A stretch of 64,000 nt of DNA from Rugalucina vietnamica (lineage: Eukaryota; Mollusca; Bivalvia; Lucinida; Lucinidae): NCBI GenBank assembly GCA_964017185.1, contig OZ024880.1, positions 38,716,329 through 38,780,328 of the forward strand, written 5' to 3'. Numbering within the stretch: the stretch's first letter is position 1; each line of letters begins with the position of its first letter. Under the pieces are notes generated by a model. That model had not been told where the DNA came from. It did not search any database and saw only the letters and a program-made list of their open reading frames with translations. Shown here one piece after another: positions 1 through 10,404 of this stretch. The position numbers and the translations under genes were made by a program.

Positions 1-120
1 TCCTGTACACACTGTATGGGAACGTTTCCGGAAACAATTCTGAAGTTGAAATAGAACTGTCAATCTTTGTTTATTGAATAGCAATAATCTGAGGTTATGA
101 TGAAAAATTTTAACCCACCT

Positions 121-605
121 AAAAAGGTACAAGTAGGCAACGATCAGGAAAATGCGCAATCAGAAAAAGAGTCCCACTCCAAAAACGGAGGTGGGAAAAA
201 CTAAATTAACAATCAGGTACTTACACCATGAAAACATATCGTAAGCCGAATGAGCAGCTATTTTCCCAATAGGTGGCCACTCAGTTACCTAAACTTAACT
301 AAAAATATAATAACATACATAAGGCGCCAACAGCACAAAAAAATTAAACACCAAGACAAAACAATAAGAACCACCACAGAAGTATCGCCTTGGAACAATC
401 AGTAATATAGAATTACTGGTGGGCTTAAACCGGTTTAACAGGTACCTAATCTCACCCTCAGCTTCAGCAGTGGTTCACAACAGTAAGTTGTTCGGTCCTC
501 GTGGTGAATCTCTGACTAGTCAATGAATCATCATGGACAAACAAATAAATCATGATAAACTCCATGATGAATCAAAAACGAGGACTCGCAGAATGAGTAA
601 GCTTA
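121..605 (+). repeat. Left terminal inverted repeat of the Naiad-like element
   Basis: This stretch is the reverse complement of the right end (4827 back to 4409, then 3779 back to about 3733), with scattered substitutions and small indels. Matching landmarks include AAAAAGGTACAAGTAGGC at the outer edge and the segment around CCTCGTGGTGAATCTC. Partial similarity fades beyond about position 625. Further copies of the same sequence lie at 56257-56617 and 61388-61793. Confidence 0.8.
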
Positions 606-858
606 TAAGACATCGAGGAGATCTTATTGAAACATGTAAGATAAATATAAAAAAATGATCCTTTGGAAGCAGTGAAAACGTTCAAAGGGATGTAGTATGA
701 ACTATATTGCGCAATTTTGGGTACTGAACCCTCAAAAGTGGCCCTTTATAAATCGACGACGATAGCCAGATACATGTAAATATATACTGCAGTCTCAGAA
801 CTTTATACAAGGGATGTCTAAATCAAGGACAAATGCCTAAATGGGGTCAAATAATTGA

Positions 859-3590
859 AACATTGTTAAGAAGATACTTCTTAATGATACCTTTCTGTAC
901 CAGCATTTTAAGCGCACTGGTCATTCTCCCAATGATGTTATAGTTCAACCAGTGGAGAAAATCTCATATAATGAAAATTCTTCAGTTAGCTTCAAAAACA
1001 TCAAACGCTTTGAAACTGAACTTAAATGGATAAAATTACTGCAAACACCCTTTTCACTGGGATTTAACGACAACATTTACCATGAAGGCAACATTTCCAA
1101 AATGCCCGATTTTGATGTACTTACACTTTCAGAGTCCCGTAAACGTAAATCTAGATCTTATGGTATACGGGAAAAGGGTAATGACAAACGTAAACGGTGC
1201 GCTGCGTTGAAATTGAACATTTCCCTTGATGATTTAGCTGTTAAACTAAGGATTCACGGTCGACATCCAATGCTGTCTTATCTTAGTTCTCTACCTATTG
1301 CTGCATTACGTTCCTTGGACACAGAGGCTAATAGATTTTACGATAGAAATCATCAAATGTATGACGCTGCACTGTTAACAAGATGTTATACTCAGCATGC
1401 TCTTCGTCCATTTATCGATTCCGAAGCTAATCACATTAGAAGTTTTATAAAAATTCCTTTCATTAATAAAGGAATTGACTTTATTGATTTACCAAGCATA
1501 TTCCAAGATAAATCAGTGATACAGTCTATACCTACCTACTTCCAAAATTCAGAACCTCCTATTATTTGTTACAAATATAACAAACCAATCAGAAATACTA
1601 TTTTTAATTTCAATAAACTTGTTTCTGATCTTGATATCCATGCTAATACTCCCAAGTCTTGAGATTGTAAAGATTCAAAATATGTTTATCAACCAGCCGG
1701 ACATATAGTTACTGGAAATTTAAAAATAATTTCGGATTCTAGAATTCGCAAAATTGTTTCTAAAGGTCCGAAATATAGATTCCCTTCCTACATTAATTTC
1801 GACAAATGTAGAGAGGAGATTGCATCTGCATTAAATGATTTCGGTAATCGATGGTGTAAACGAGAGGGTGTTGAGGATAATGTTCTTAAAGAATGGAAAA
1901 GAAGTATCTTCACTATCGTGGATAAACGTATTAAGTTTTATTCACAAAATACTAATCTTTTACCTCCTAAACCCAAATCGTCATTTAGGCATTTGAAGCA
2001 GGGTATCCAAGAATTTCATAGAAAGTATGTCTTGGTTCCGGCAGACAAAGCCGCAAACAATGTTGTTGTCGTTTGTAGGCTTCACTACGTTAACACCTTA
2101 AAACAGGAGCTTGATGGTACCAGGGCTTATCTGGAGACAGATACTGATGAAGTGTCTGTGTCTGTAGTTAATGCCCACTTAAACGATTTACCTGTTAAGT
2201 TTTCTGTTTGTGTCAATGAAGGCCAAGACAAACTTCCTACGTGTATTGGTTACCTAAGCTTCACAAAAGACCATACAAAGCTAGATTTATTGCAAATTCT
2301 AGCTCTTGTACTACCACTGAACTTTCTAAATTATTAACTTCCTGTCTTACTGCTATCAAATCTCATGTTATAAGCACTGTGAGACAGTGTATGAAACTTC
2401 AAATAAAAATTGGTTTTGGTCAATAAAAAATTCTGGTGAGGTGCTCAGTAAATTGAAGTGTAGAGGGTTCCGTGCGACAAGCTTGTCCACGTATGATTTT
2501 TCTACTCTGTATACAACATTACCACATAATCTAATAAAAGATAAAAATTCTGGATTTGATAGCGTGGACCTTCAAAAGGGCATTAAAAAACTATGGTTCA
2601 CTTTATTTGGCATGTAATGACAGAAAGGCTTTTTTCACTTCCTCTGACCAAAGTCGGTATACACTTTGGTCATGTCAGAATGTGTGCGACGCCTTGTCCT
2701 ATCTCCTTGATAATATTTATATTAGATTTGGGACCAAGTTATACAGACAAATTGTTGGAATTCCGATGGGTACAAATTGCGCACCTCTCGTAGCTGATTT
2801 ATTTTTATACTGCTACAAAAGAGATTTCATGGATTCTCTTAACCATGATAATCAAGCTGATGTTATCGAGGCTTTTAATTCCACATCTAGGTACCTCGAT
2901 GACCTTTTGAGCATTGACAACCCTTATTTTGAAGGTATGGTCAATCAAATTTATCCACCTGAACTTCAGTTGAACAAAGCCAATATCTCAGATACCGAAG
3001 CCCCCTTTTTAGATCTACATCTTTCTTATGCAAATGGATTTGTTTCTTCTAAAATTTATGATAAGCGCGATGACTTTGATTTTGATATAGTAAATTTTCC
3101 TTTTTTGGATGGTGACGTTCCTCGTCGTGCTTCTTATGGTGTTTACATTTCGCAACTTATTAGGTTTGCTAGAGTCTGCAATCATGTTACAGACTTCAAC
3201 GCTCGAAATAAATGTTTAACGGCAAAACTTCTCCAACAGGGCTATCGGTATCATAAACTTCGAAAAACCTTTTCTAAATTTTATCGTAGACACTATGAAT
3301 TGATTTCCAAATATAATGTTGGGTTAAAGACGCTTTTAAGTGAGGGCCTTTCGGAACCTGAATTTTATGGTGACTTAGTTTACAAATTTAAGAAACTTAT
3401 AGGAATTAATGATTTTTCTTTTCAGTTCAGAAAAATCATAACACGTTACAGACGTATAGGTTATAACTTGAATGTTATGCGACAGTCTGCATGCTTAGTT
3501 TTTAACCCAATCATGGTTGATAACTATGCTGCCTTCTTTAATTGCACGCCGGTGGGTCGGGCGTCAGACTCTATGATGGCCCCGACTTAA
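859..3590 (+). pseudogene. Endonuclease-like segment plus reverse transcriptase of the Naiad-like element, frameshifted
   Basis: This is the remains of one long reading frame. The first part (859-1662) contains QHFKRTGHSPNDV and WIKLLQTPFSLGFND, which look like the C-terminal half of a GIY-YIG endonuclease region; the GIY and YIG strands themselves are missing upstream. A single TGA at 1660 interrupts it, and the same frame then continues to about 2240 through an LVPADKAANNVVVVC segment, corresponding to the conserved DKG region of Penelope-like RTs. Frameshifts near 2240, 2395 and 2555 and an in-frame TAA near 2540 follow. The RT core is still legible: STYDFSTLYTTL (motif A), GIPMGTNCAPL (motif B), RYLDDLL (catalytic YLDD) and DTEAPFLDLHLS. 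The frame ends at 3590, just before the right terminal repeat. It is clearly non-functional as read. Confidence 0.85.
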
Positions 3591-3732
3591 AGCTATTCAT
3601 TTTAGTTGGTTGGGGCCGGAGCTTCTTGTCTGTTGCTTGGCCCACCGGGGTCCAACTGGTGTTTTTCTTTTGCTCCGGAGTTAGTAGGTTATTCGGCGCC
3701 CAGGGATCTCCATCGTCGGGCAGCTTACTCAA

Positions 3733-4827
3733 TCTGTGAGTCCTTGTTTTTGATTCATCAGGATGTTTATCATGATTTACAGGGTGTCCCAAAAAACGTA
3801 GCCGCTACAATATGTTTACTACTTATATCATTTTTACAGGTAACTCAATCAAACTTAGCAGGAGTATGCTTCAAAACAGTGTCTTTAGATATATATTAAT
3901 TGCAATAATTACAAACTACGACTAATATCTGAAATGACCACCATTATTGTAAATAGCCACTTTCAGAGTAACAAAAATTTTTACATCACAGCATGTCATC
4001 ATGACACATTTGATGATCATTCACTCCGCATTTTGGAATAAAATTTCCATTTTTCATCACTTTTTGTCCATTTTTAACAAACTTGTTTGAATTTCTGATA
4101 GTTAACATTACTTCCCCCACTTAATATCCTTTTTAAAGCAGAAAAAAAGCTTGAAAATGCTCGGATATTGCATCTTGTTACTGCTTTAAATTTCCAGGAA
4201 TGCAAGTTGCAGCAGATAACAGAAAATGACATCACAAATTTGTTATGACGTCACTTGCTAATGAAGCACCACCTAGCTAAATGGATGTCGTATTGAGAAT
4301 CAGTTATAATAGCACTACCACTGTGTAAAGTATATTGGTTATATCTGTTGTATTTAAACAGCTGTGCACTTTTTTTTGTAGCGGCTACGTTTTTTGGGAC
4401 ACCCTGTATTTGTTTGTTCTTGATGATTCATTGACCCACGAGGACCGAAGAACTTACTAAATGTTATGAACCACTGCAGAAGCTGAGGGTGAGGTTAGGA
4501 TCCTGTAAAACCGGTTTAAGCCCGCCAGTAACTTTGTGTTACTGATCGTTCCAAGGCGATACTTCTGTGGTGGTTCTTTTTGTTTTATGTCTTGGTGTTT
4601 AAATTTTTTTTGTGCTGTTGGCGCCGTATGTATGTTTTCATATTTTTAATTAAGTTAAGGTAACTGAGTGGCCACCTATTGGGAAAATAGCTGCTCATTC
4701 GGCTTACGATATGTTTCATGGTATAAGTGCCTGATTGTTAGTTTGGTTTTTTCCCACCTCGGTTTTTGGAGTGGGAATCTCTTTCTGATTGCGCCTTTTC
4801 CTGATCTTTGCCTACTTGTACCTTTTT
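3733..4827 (-). repeat. Right terminal inverted repeat of the Naiad-like element, split by a MITE
   Basis: The inverted counterpart of 121-605. The repeat runs 3733-3779, is interrupted by a 627-bp insertion, and resumes at 4409-4827. Removing the insertion and one TA restores continuity with the left repeat (the GATTTATTTGTTTGT region), which shows that the insertion came after the repeat was formed. Confidence 0.8.
3780..4406. mobile_element. TA-flanked MITE with perfect 30-bp terminal inverted repeats
   Basis: The ends are perfect 30-bp inverted repeats (3780-3809 and 4377-4406), starting CAGGGTGTCCCAAAAAACG. TA is present on both sides (3778-3779 and 4407-4408). The left terminal repeat of the host element preserves the empty site with a single TA, which proves the target duplication. 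The 627-bp interior has no long reading frame. End sequence and TA target suggest a Tc1/mariner-type non-autonomous element. Confidence 0.85.
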
Positions 4828-4830
4828 AAA

Positions 4831-5063
4831 GAATTTGAAGTAATTCCAGTGAATAGCATTTTTGAATTGAATAACTCTGTTACAAGAGGAAATTTTCTCA
4901 AGCTGAATAAACCTTTGTCAAGTCTTAATATAAGACAAAACAACTTCAGACAACGCGTTATAAATGCGTGGAATCGACTCCCAGAGCAAATTATAGCAGC
5001 TACCACGGTGAACGAATTCAAAATCGCCAGACGACAGACACTTCAGAGAAATTTAAATACATG
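4831..5063 (+). pseudogene. C-terminal tail of a non-LTR retrotransposon reverse transcriptase
   Basis: The reading frame contains SVTRGNFLKLNKPLSS and FRQRVINAWNRLPEQI, the typical basic and WN-x-LP segment found after the RT domain in CR1/L2/Jockey-group elements. It begins right after the Naiad-like element and runs without a stop into an RT core piece that should precede it. This is therefore a chimeric junction of two fragments rather than one gene. Confidence 0.7.
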
Positions 5064-6145
5064 GGGTTTCTATCACTCGGTCCCGAACATTCTCCTGAAA
5101 CGCTGCGCACACCAAATCGCCCCTGCCATGCGCTCCATCTTCCAACTGTCTGTAGGCACCGGCAAACTCCCCAAAGACTGGCTATATGCGAATGTGTCTC
5201 CTGTCTTCAAGAAAGGCGATGTCCACCTGCCAGAGAACTACCGCCCAGTATCCCTTACATGTGTCTCCTGCAAGCTTCTAGAACACATCATCTGTAAACA
5301 CATCCTTGACCACCTGGAAAAGAATAAAATCCTGACATCCTTAAATCACGGCTTTAGATCTGGTTATTCCTGTGAGGCGCAACTTGTTCCGACAATCCAC
5401 GACCTTCTTGGGAAGTTTGATGTTGGCACCCAGATCGACATGGCGATCCTGGGCTTCTCCAAGGCCTTTGACACCGTCCCTCACAGGAAGCTCCTACACA
5501 AGATGGAACTGTACGGTGTCACTGGCAATATCAACTCATGGCTATGCAACTTCCTGACTAATAGACTGATGAAGGTTGTTGTAGATGGCGAAGAGTTAGA
5601 AGCTGTCCATGGAAATATAATTGCAGCTAGCTTCTATTTCTTTGTTTGAAAGGTACACAAAAGTTTACAGAGGACCCTAGAACGTAAACTGGCCCAGTTC
5701 ATTCTCGGGGGACCGGCAAGTATCCAGGTTGCTCTGTCCAGGAAGTAGACTCTGGAGTACCGCAGGGAACCGTCCCAGGCCCACTCCTATTCTTATGCCA
5801 CATCAATGACCTACCAGATGCCGTGAAGTCCACAGTCCGTCTATTTGCTGATGATTGCCTCCTGTACCGTCCCATTAACAGCATTAAAGATCATCACACA
5901 CACCAACATGACCTACAGCAACTCGACATCTGGGCCAAAAAGTGGGGCATGCGATTCAACGCCAAGAAATGCTACATCGTGAGTATCGATAACAAGTCCT
6001 CCCACTTCTATCAACTGAATAAACACATATTACAACAGGTTCCGGAAAATCCATATTTAGGCATTACTATCTCTGAAGACCTCAAGTGGACCTCCCATAT
6101 CAACAAAATCTCACGGAAGGCCAACTCCACCCTAGGCTTCCCATG
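5064..6145 (+). pseudogene. Non-LTR reverse transcriptase core (CR1/L2-like), interrupted
   Basis: RT palm sequence in two collinear blocks. Block one (5080-5610) has ANVSPVFKKGD, ENYRPVSLTCVSCKLLEH, NHGFRSGYSCE and GFSKAFDTVPH (motif A; the usual LDFSKAFD is altered at the first Asp). About 85 unrelated bases with a stop (5611-5697) separate it from block two (5740-6145), which has SGVPQGTVPGPLLF (motif B), VRLFADDCLLY (catalytic FADD), GMRFNAKKC and NPYLGITISEDLKWTSHI. The element belongs to the Jockey/CR1 supergroup; a finer assignment needs a tree. It is dead as read. Confidence 0.85.
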
Positions 6146-6641
6146 GCGTACACATGTCTTATTGTTTTGGACCCCTAGATACCTTTCACTCTGCCTGAGA
6201 TGAAAGGTATCTCGGGTACAGATAGTGCAAATTATAAGGTAATAAAATAATTAGCTCCCCCAGTGCTACTGCGGTCATTATGCACATTTTCGTATGGTTA
6301 TCTCGTGATTAATTATCTGTTGATAATTGATATATCTATATAAAACTCAAAATATTTAATTGTACATTTTAGACAAAAACAAAGTAAAAATTCATAATAA
6401 TCAGAATCTTTTGAATAACATAGCATTTTTAATCCGTTTTCTACATGAAATATTAACGATTTTGCACCTTGATGAAAATACTTTTGTATCTGACATGATC
6501 AGCTAATTACACACCCCCTGCAGTGAGCTGCAGCATCAGGAACACTTTATTGTCCAGTTTTATAGTTGAAACCATATGCCAGATTCATGGTTCAGTGAAG
6601 AAAAAATGCACAAAAATTTTATAAGAGATGTGTACGCTATG
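6146..6641. other. Non-coding insertion splitting the RT
   Basis: About 500 AT-rich bases break the RT between its NSTLGF and LRRNLKHC segments, which are normally adjacent. A short inverted pair (GATACCTTTCA and TGAAAGGTATC) lies near 6178-6211. I see no gene and could not identify the inserted family. Confidence 0.5.
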
Positions 6642-7109
6642 CTTCGAAGAAACTTGAAACACTGCCCTGAAAGTTGCAGAAAAACAGCATACCTCACTTT
6701 AATCCGCTCATCATTAGAATACGGTTCAGTAGTTTGGGATCCACACCCCCAGAAAGACATAGAAAAACTCGAAAAAATCGAAAGACAAGCCGCAAGATTC
6801 ATGTAACGGGACTCTTAAAACGGCTCACTCTCGGGGGAGTCTCGGACGAGAGTGAGCCGTTTTAAGAGTCCCGTTACATTCATAACGGGAGACTACAGCT
6901 CGAGAGATCAAGGCTGCGTGACCCGGATGCTTAAAGACCTGGCCACCCCACTCCTGCAGGACAGAAGGAAAGCCAACAGACTGGTATTCTTCTATAAGGT
7001 GGTTGAGGGGCCGGTACCAGCTTTGCCATGTCATGACTATTTAAAGGGAAAGGTAATGGGCAAGGTTGAAACAAAATGTCTCTTAAATGAAAGAACTCGA
7101 TTCCCTTAA
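6642..7109 (+). pseudogene. Thumb and C-terminal part of the same RT, split by a hairpin insertion
   Basis: The 6642-6802 piece reads LRRNLKHCPES, LTLIRSSLEYGSVVWDPH and KIERQAARF, the standard region after the RT palm. The 6878-7085 piece continues with TGDYSSRDQGCVTRML and RKANRLVFFYKVVEG. The two join in normal protein order across a 75-bp hairpin at 6803-6877. With 5064-6145 this gives most of one RT of a CR1/L2-like element, all in the + direction. Confidence 0.8.
6803..6877. repeat. Perfect 31-bp-arm hairpin inserted in RT
   Basis: The arms 6803-6833 and 6847-6877 are perfect reverse complements around a 13-base loop. The hairpin is flanked by ATTCAT on each side (ending 6802 and starting about 6877/6878), consistent with a 6-bp target duplication made when it inserted into the RT sequence. 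Confidence 0.85.
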
Positions 7110-7692
7110 CAATATATGGTGCAAGTTTTATCAAAATCGGGTGGAAATTAAGAAAGTTATGCTGGTTTGAATATTCATCAATTTCTGTTTATGGAGGCGG
7201 CCATCTTGGATATTCATGAGGCTTTATGACATCATAAAGCCCTAATTAAATATGCATAATCAATATTAAACATATTAAAATATTATGAAACACATATTAT
7301 GAAACACTATTAATATTTCCATGTTACTGTTTGTTGGAATGTTTTCTACTATTAATTAACTATCAATTCTGACCATATTTCACCATATTAGTTTTGAAAG
7401 TTTTGAAATATAAAATTTATTTGTTGTTTGAAATGTTACAGTTTTCTAATTAAATATTCAAAATGGCGGCCAAAAGTCACTTCGTTCCAAAATTTCGATG
7501 GTCAATATCTCACTTATTCCTATCTTCCACTACTTCTTAACCTCATCAGAGGACTCCAGAAGGAATTCCGGTATACCAAGTGCTAAAGGGGGTTAGCTGA
7601 AATAAAAGAAAAGTGAAGTGGGTGAAATGAGTTTGTACAGTGAAAGAAGAGTGTTAGTATAGTTTAAAAGATAAAAAAACAGAATCTGGTGA
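7110..7692. other. AT-rich spacer and 3' untranslated end of the minus-strand retrotransposon
   Basis: No gene is visible. 7190-7250 holds a mollusc-type dispersed motif around GCGGCCATCTTGGA. The part nearest 7692, read on the minus strand, follows the stop codon of the CR1-like element and is probably its 3' UTR. I could not fix the 3' end of that element; it may lie near 7500-7560. Confidence 0.4.
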
Positions 7693-10404
7693 TTAGGGAG
7701 ACACATGCACCACCTGGCAAACAGCATGACTGAACTGTGCCACGGTGGGGAGCATGACAATACTGATGGGTAAAGCGTTCCAATGTACTGCAGTTCTTGG
7801 AAAAAAGCTATACTTGCAGTAATTGGTAGAAGTGCTGATTTGTCTGTATGCCAGCGGGTGGATGAATTTGGACTGCCTGCGATTTGGTGTGAGATAGTCA
7901 GTTAGAGGGATTGCTACAAGATCATATGTGATCTTGTACAGCATGATCAGTCGGGTATCTATTCGCCTTTGGTCTAATGGACGCCAGGAAAGTTTATTGA
8001 GCATTTCAGTAACACTGGAGGTGGACCTGTAGTCATGGGTAGCCCACCTGGCCGATCTACGTTGAACAGATTCTATCTTTTTTATGTCAGTGTCGGTGTG
8101 GGGAGACCATACAGAGGAGGCGTATTCCAGCTGTGGTCTGACAAGTGTTTTGTAGGCTGTGGATTTGAGGTCTTGGTTATGAACTTTGATATTGCGTTTG
8201 AGAAAGCCCAGCGTTTGATTTGCTTTTTTAGTGATGTTATTTATGTGATTTCCCCAGCTGAGGTCTTCTGATATTGTGACCCCAAGGTACTTGGCAGCGG
8301 GTACACTTTCAAGTTCAGTGTTGTGTAGAAAGTATTTGGATGGAATGGGAGTCTTGAATCTGGTCACATGTAAGACCTGACATTTTGCTGGGTTAAAGTT
8401 CATATCCCAATCTTCTTCCCATTTCTCGAGTTTCAGGAGGTCTTCTTGAAGGATGTTGGCTTCTGAGAGTGAGCTGATGCATAGATACATTGCTGTGTCG
8501 TCTGCGAAAAGTCTGACTCTTGACCTTACCTGTTCTGGAAGGTCATTAATGTAGGCTAAGAATAGGATTGGTCCGAGAACAGAGCCCTGCGGGACACCAG
8601 AGGAGACAGGGATGGGGCTGGAGCTGATACCGTTGGTTACTACAGATTGTTTCCTATTGTCTAAAAAGTCTTTTATCCATTTTAGAGTGTCACCCCGAAT
8701 GCCATAGGCATGAAGTTTTTGGAGCAATTTTTCATGGGCGACTTTATCAAAAGCTTTACTAAAATCTAAAAGTATTAAGTCTGTCTGTTTTTTGGACTCC
8801 ATGTTTTTGGAGAGTTCATCAATAAGCATGATCAACTGGGTCTCGCAGGACCGCCGCTCTCGGAACCCATGCTGTAAGTCATAGAGGATATTCTGGTCCG
8901 TGAAATGTTTTGATATGTTGGATGCCACGATGTGTTCCAGTACTTTGCAAAGAACACATGTGAGCGATATGGGGCGGTAATTGGCTGGGTCTGTCTTGTC
9001 CCCTTTTTTGAATATAGGGGACACATTTGCTTCCTTCCAGATGGTAGGGAGTTTACCTTGGTCTAAGGACCTCTGGAAGATTATTTCAAGAATGGGGGCT
9101 AATTCCTTATGAAGAGTTTGTAGTACAACAGGTTTGAGTTGGTCGGGACCAGATGCTTTATGGGGATTGAGCTTTTTTAAAAGGCATTCAATACCCTTTG
9201 ATGAAATTTCTATGTCCGGCATTTTAGTGTATGGACTGGCTTGGAAGGGAAGGTTTGGACCTAGGTCATGTATGTCCTGTAAGGTCTTTTGTGCCATGGC
9301 TTTCAGTGATGTGGGTGATTTTGGGCTAAAAACAGATTGAAACTGAAGGTTTAGAGTATTGGCCTTGTCTGTGTCAGAGGTAAAAGTCTGTCCATTGGCC
9401 TTTAAGGATGTTATGCCACTATTGTCTTGCCTGGAGTGTTTCAGCAGGGAGTATAATGTCTTGGTATTGACCTTGGTAGGGGTGTCAAGGTCAGGGTCAT
9501 CGGCTTCTTGCTGTAGGCCAAGAATGTCACCGATGTATTTTTCATAGGCCGTTTCAGATACCCGGCGTACCAGGTGTTTATAGTCAAGAAATTTCTTGTG
9601 ATCAACAGGTCTGTTTGACCTGGTCCATCTCTTATAGTGTCTGTCTCGTTTACGCATCAGGCGGCGGATCTCTTGATTGATCCATGGGAGACCATCTCTT
9701 GATCTTGCCTTGCGTATTGGAATGTAGGTGTCGATACCATGCTGGAGTTTGGTGACAAACTCATCCCACAGAGTCTGGATGTCTGCGGTAGCAAGGTCCG
9801 ACTGAAGTACTGAGTGGAATTCCCTCATAGACTCTTTTAGCTGGTCCCAGTTGGCCTTTTTGTATAGGAAGATATTACGGGGGACCTGCTTAATCATTTT
9901 GGGCTTGACATTTACTTCCGCAGTTATTATATCATGGTCAGAGAGACCAGGGAGGACTGACGTTTTGTCTATGAGGGTTGGATTTGTAGTAAAGAAAAGG
10001 TCCAGAATGTTTTGACCTCCGGTTGGCGAGGTCACCATTTGCTCCAGTAGGCAATCATCAAAGGCCTCAAGACATTTAGTGTAGAAGTCAATGTTGGGGC
10101 AGTCTGGTTTGAGAGTCTTTGTCACCCAGTCAATCTTGGGAAGATTGAAATCCCCTAGGATGCAAAGTGTTGAGTTGGACTTTTTAACTAAGTCTAGGGA
10201 CTTGTTAAATTCCTCAAAACTTTTCTGATCAAGCTCATGTGGTTTGTAGTAGGCTCCAATAAGCAATGATCTTGAGCCAGCAAGATTCAGCTGTACCCAG
10301 AGGTTTTCGCAGTTGGTTTGGAAATCTGGTCTGCTTTCAGAAAGGAGGGCTGAGTTGACAAGAATTATCACCCCACCCCCCCCCCCTCTGATTGACACGG
10401 TCAC
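7693..10404 (-). CDS. CR1-like non-LTR retrotransposon polyprotein: APE endonuclease and reverse transcriptase (main part)
   Basis: A 903-codon uninterrupted frame encodes most of an APE-type endonuclease followed by a complete RT. In this frame LGDFNLPKIDW (Asp85, Asn87) and LSDHD (about 155-158) are endonuclease active-site motifs. The RT shows NYRPISLTCVLCKVLEH (475-491), DFSKAFDKVAH (547-557, motif A), SGVPQGSVLGPILF (602-615, motif B) and LFADDTAMY (632-640, catalytic FADD). Thumb and WN-x-LP tail motifs follow (FPRTAVHWNALPI near the end). The N-terminal start is artificial: the protein continues upstream in another frame across an 11-base C run at 10376-10386 (G on the coding strand), so one base lost or gained there would rejoin both parts. 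It mediates target-primed reverse transcription. It looks young and near-intact. Confidence 0.92.
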   Translation of the reverse strand: MTVSIRGGGGGVIILVNSALLSESRPDFQTNCENLWVQLNLAGSRSLLIGAYYKPHELDQKSFEEFNKSLDLVKKSNSTLCILGDFNLPKIDWVTKTLKPDCPNIDFYTKCLEAFDDCLLEQMVTSPTGGQNILDLFFTTNPTLIDKTSVLPGLSDHDIITAEVNVKPKMIKQVPRNIFLYKKANWDQLKESMREFHSVLQSDLATADIQTLWDEFVTKLQHGIDTYIPIRKARSRDGLPWINQEIRRLMRKRDRHYKRWTRSNRPVDHKKFLDYKHLVRRVSETAYEKYIGDILGLQQEADDPDLDTPTKVNTKTLYSLLKHSRQDNSGITSLKANGQTFTSDTDKANTLNLQFQSVFSPKSPTSLKAMAQKTLQDIHDLGPNLPFQASPYTKMPDIEISSKGIECLLKKLNPHKASGPDQLKPVVLQTLHKELAPILEIIFQRSLDQGKLPTIWKEANVSPIFKKGDKTDPANYRPISLTCVLCKVLEHIVASNISKHFTDQNILYDLQHGFRERRSCETQLIMLIDELSKNMESKKQTDLILLDFSKAFDKVAHEKLLQKLHAYGIRGDTLKWIKDFLDNRKQSVVTNGISSSPIPVSSGVPQGSVLGPILFLAYINDLPEQVRSRVRLFADDTAMYLCISSLSEANILQEDLLKLEKWEEDWDMNFNPAKCQVLHVTRFKTPIPSKYFLHNTELESVPAAKYLGVTISEDLSWGNHINNITKKANQTLGFLKRNIKVHNQDLKSTAYKTLVRPQLEYASSVWSPHTDTDIKKIESVQRRSARWATHDYRSTSSVTEMLNKLSWRPLDQRRIDTRLIMLYKITYDLVAIPLTDYLTPNRRQSKFIHPLAYRQISTSTNYCKYSFFPRTAVHWNALPISIVMLPTVAQFSHAVCQVVHVSP

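Larger units (their letters stand above)
121..4827 (+). mobile_element. Penelope-like retroelement, Naiad-like, with long terminal inverted repeats (decayed)
   Basis: A 4.7-kb element carries a broken reverse transcriptase gene between two ~480-bp inverted copies of one sequence. The outermost bases of both ends read AAAAAGGTAC / GTACCTTTTT. The coding order is a GIY-YIG-like C-terminal segment first and the RT second. This is the permuted order known for Naiad-type Penelope-like elements, whereas canonical Penelope elements carry the endonuclease after the RT. Inverted terminal repeats are known in the Penelope group. A 627-bp MITE sits inside the right repeat. I found no convincing target-site duplication. 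The element lies directly against a non-LTR RT tail at 4831, so it may have inserted into that older element. Confidence 0.75.

Noticed and set aside
480..605. Hammerhead ribozyme in the Naiad-like terminal repeat
   Set aside because: Penelope-like elements often carry one, and ATGATGAATC / GAGGACCGAA segments look suggestive, but the CTGATGA and GAAA core cannot be placed together with matching stems by eye. An Infernal search would decide.
600..860. Intact GIY-YIG catalytic strands upstream of the RT
   Set aside because: Only the C-terminal half of the endonuclease-like region is readable; upstream frames have stops and no GIY or YIG motif.
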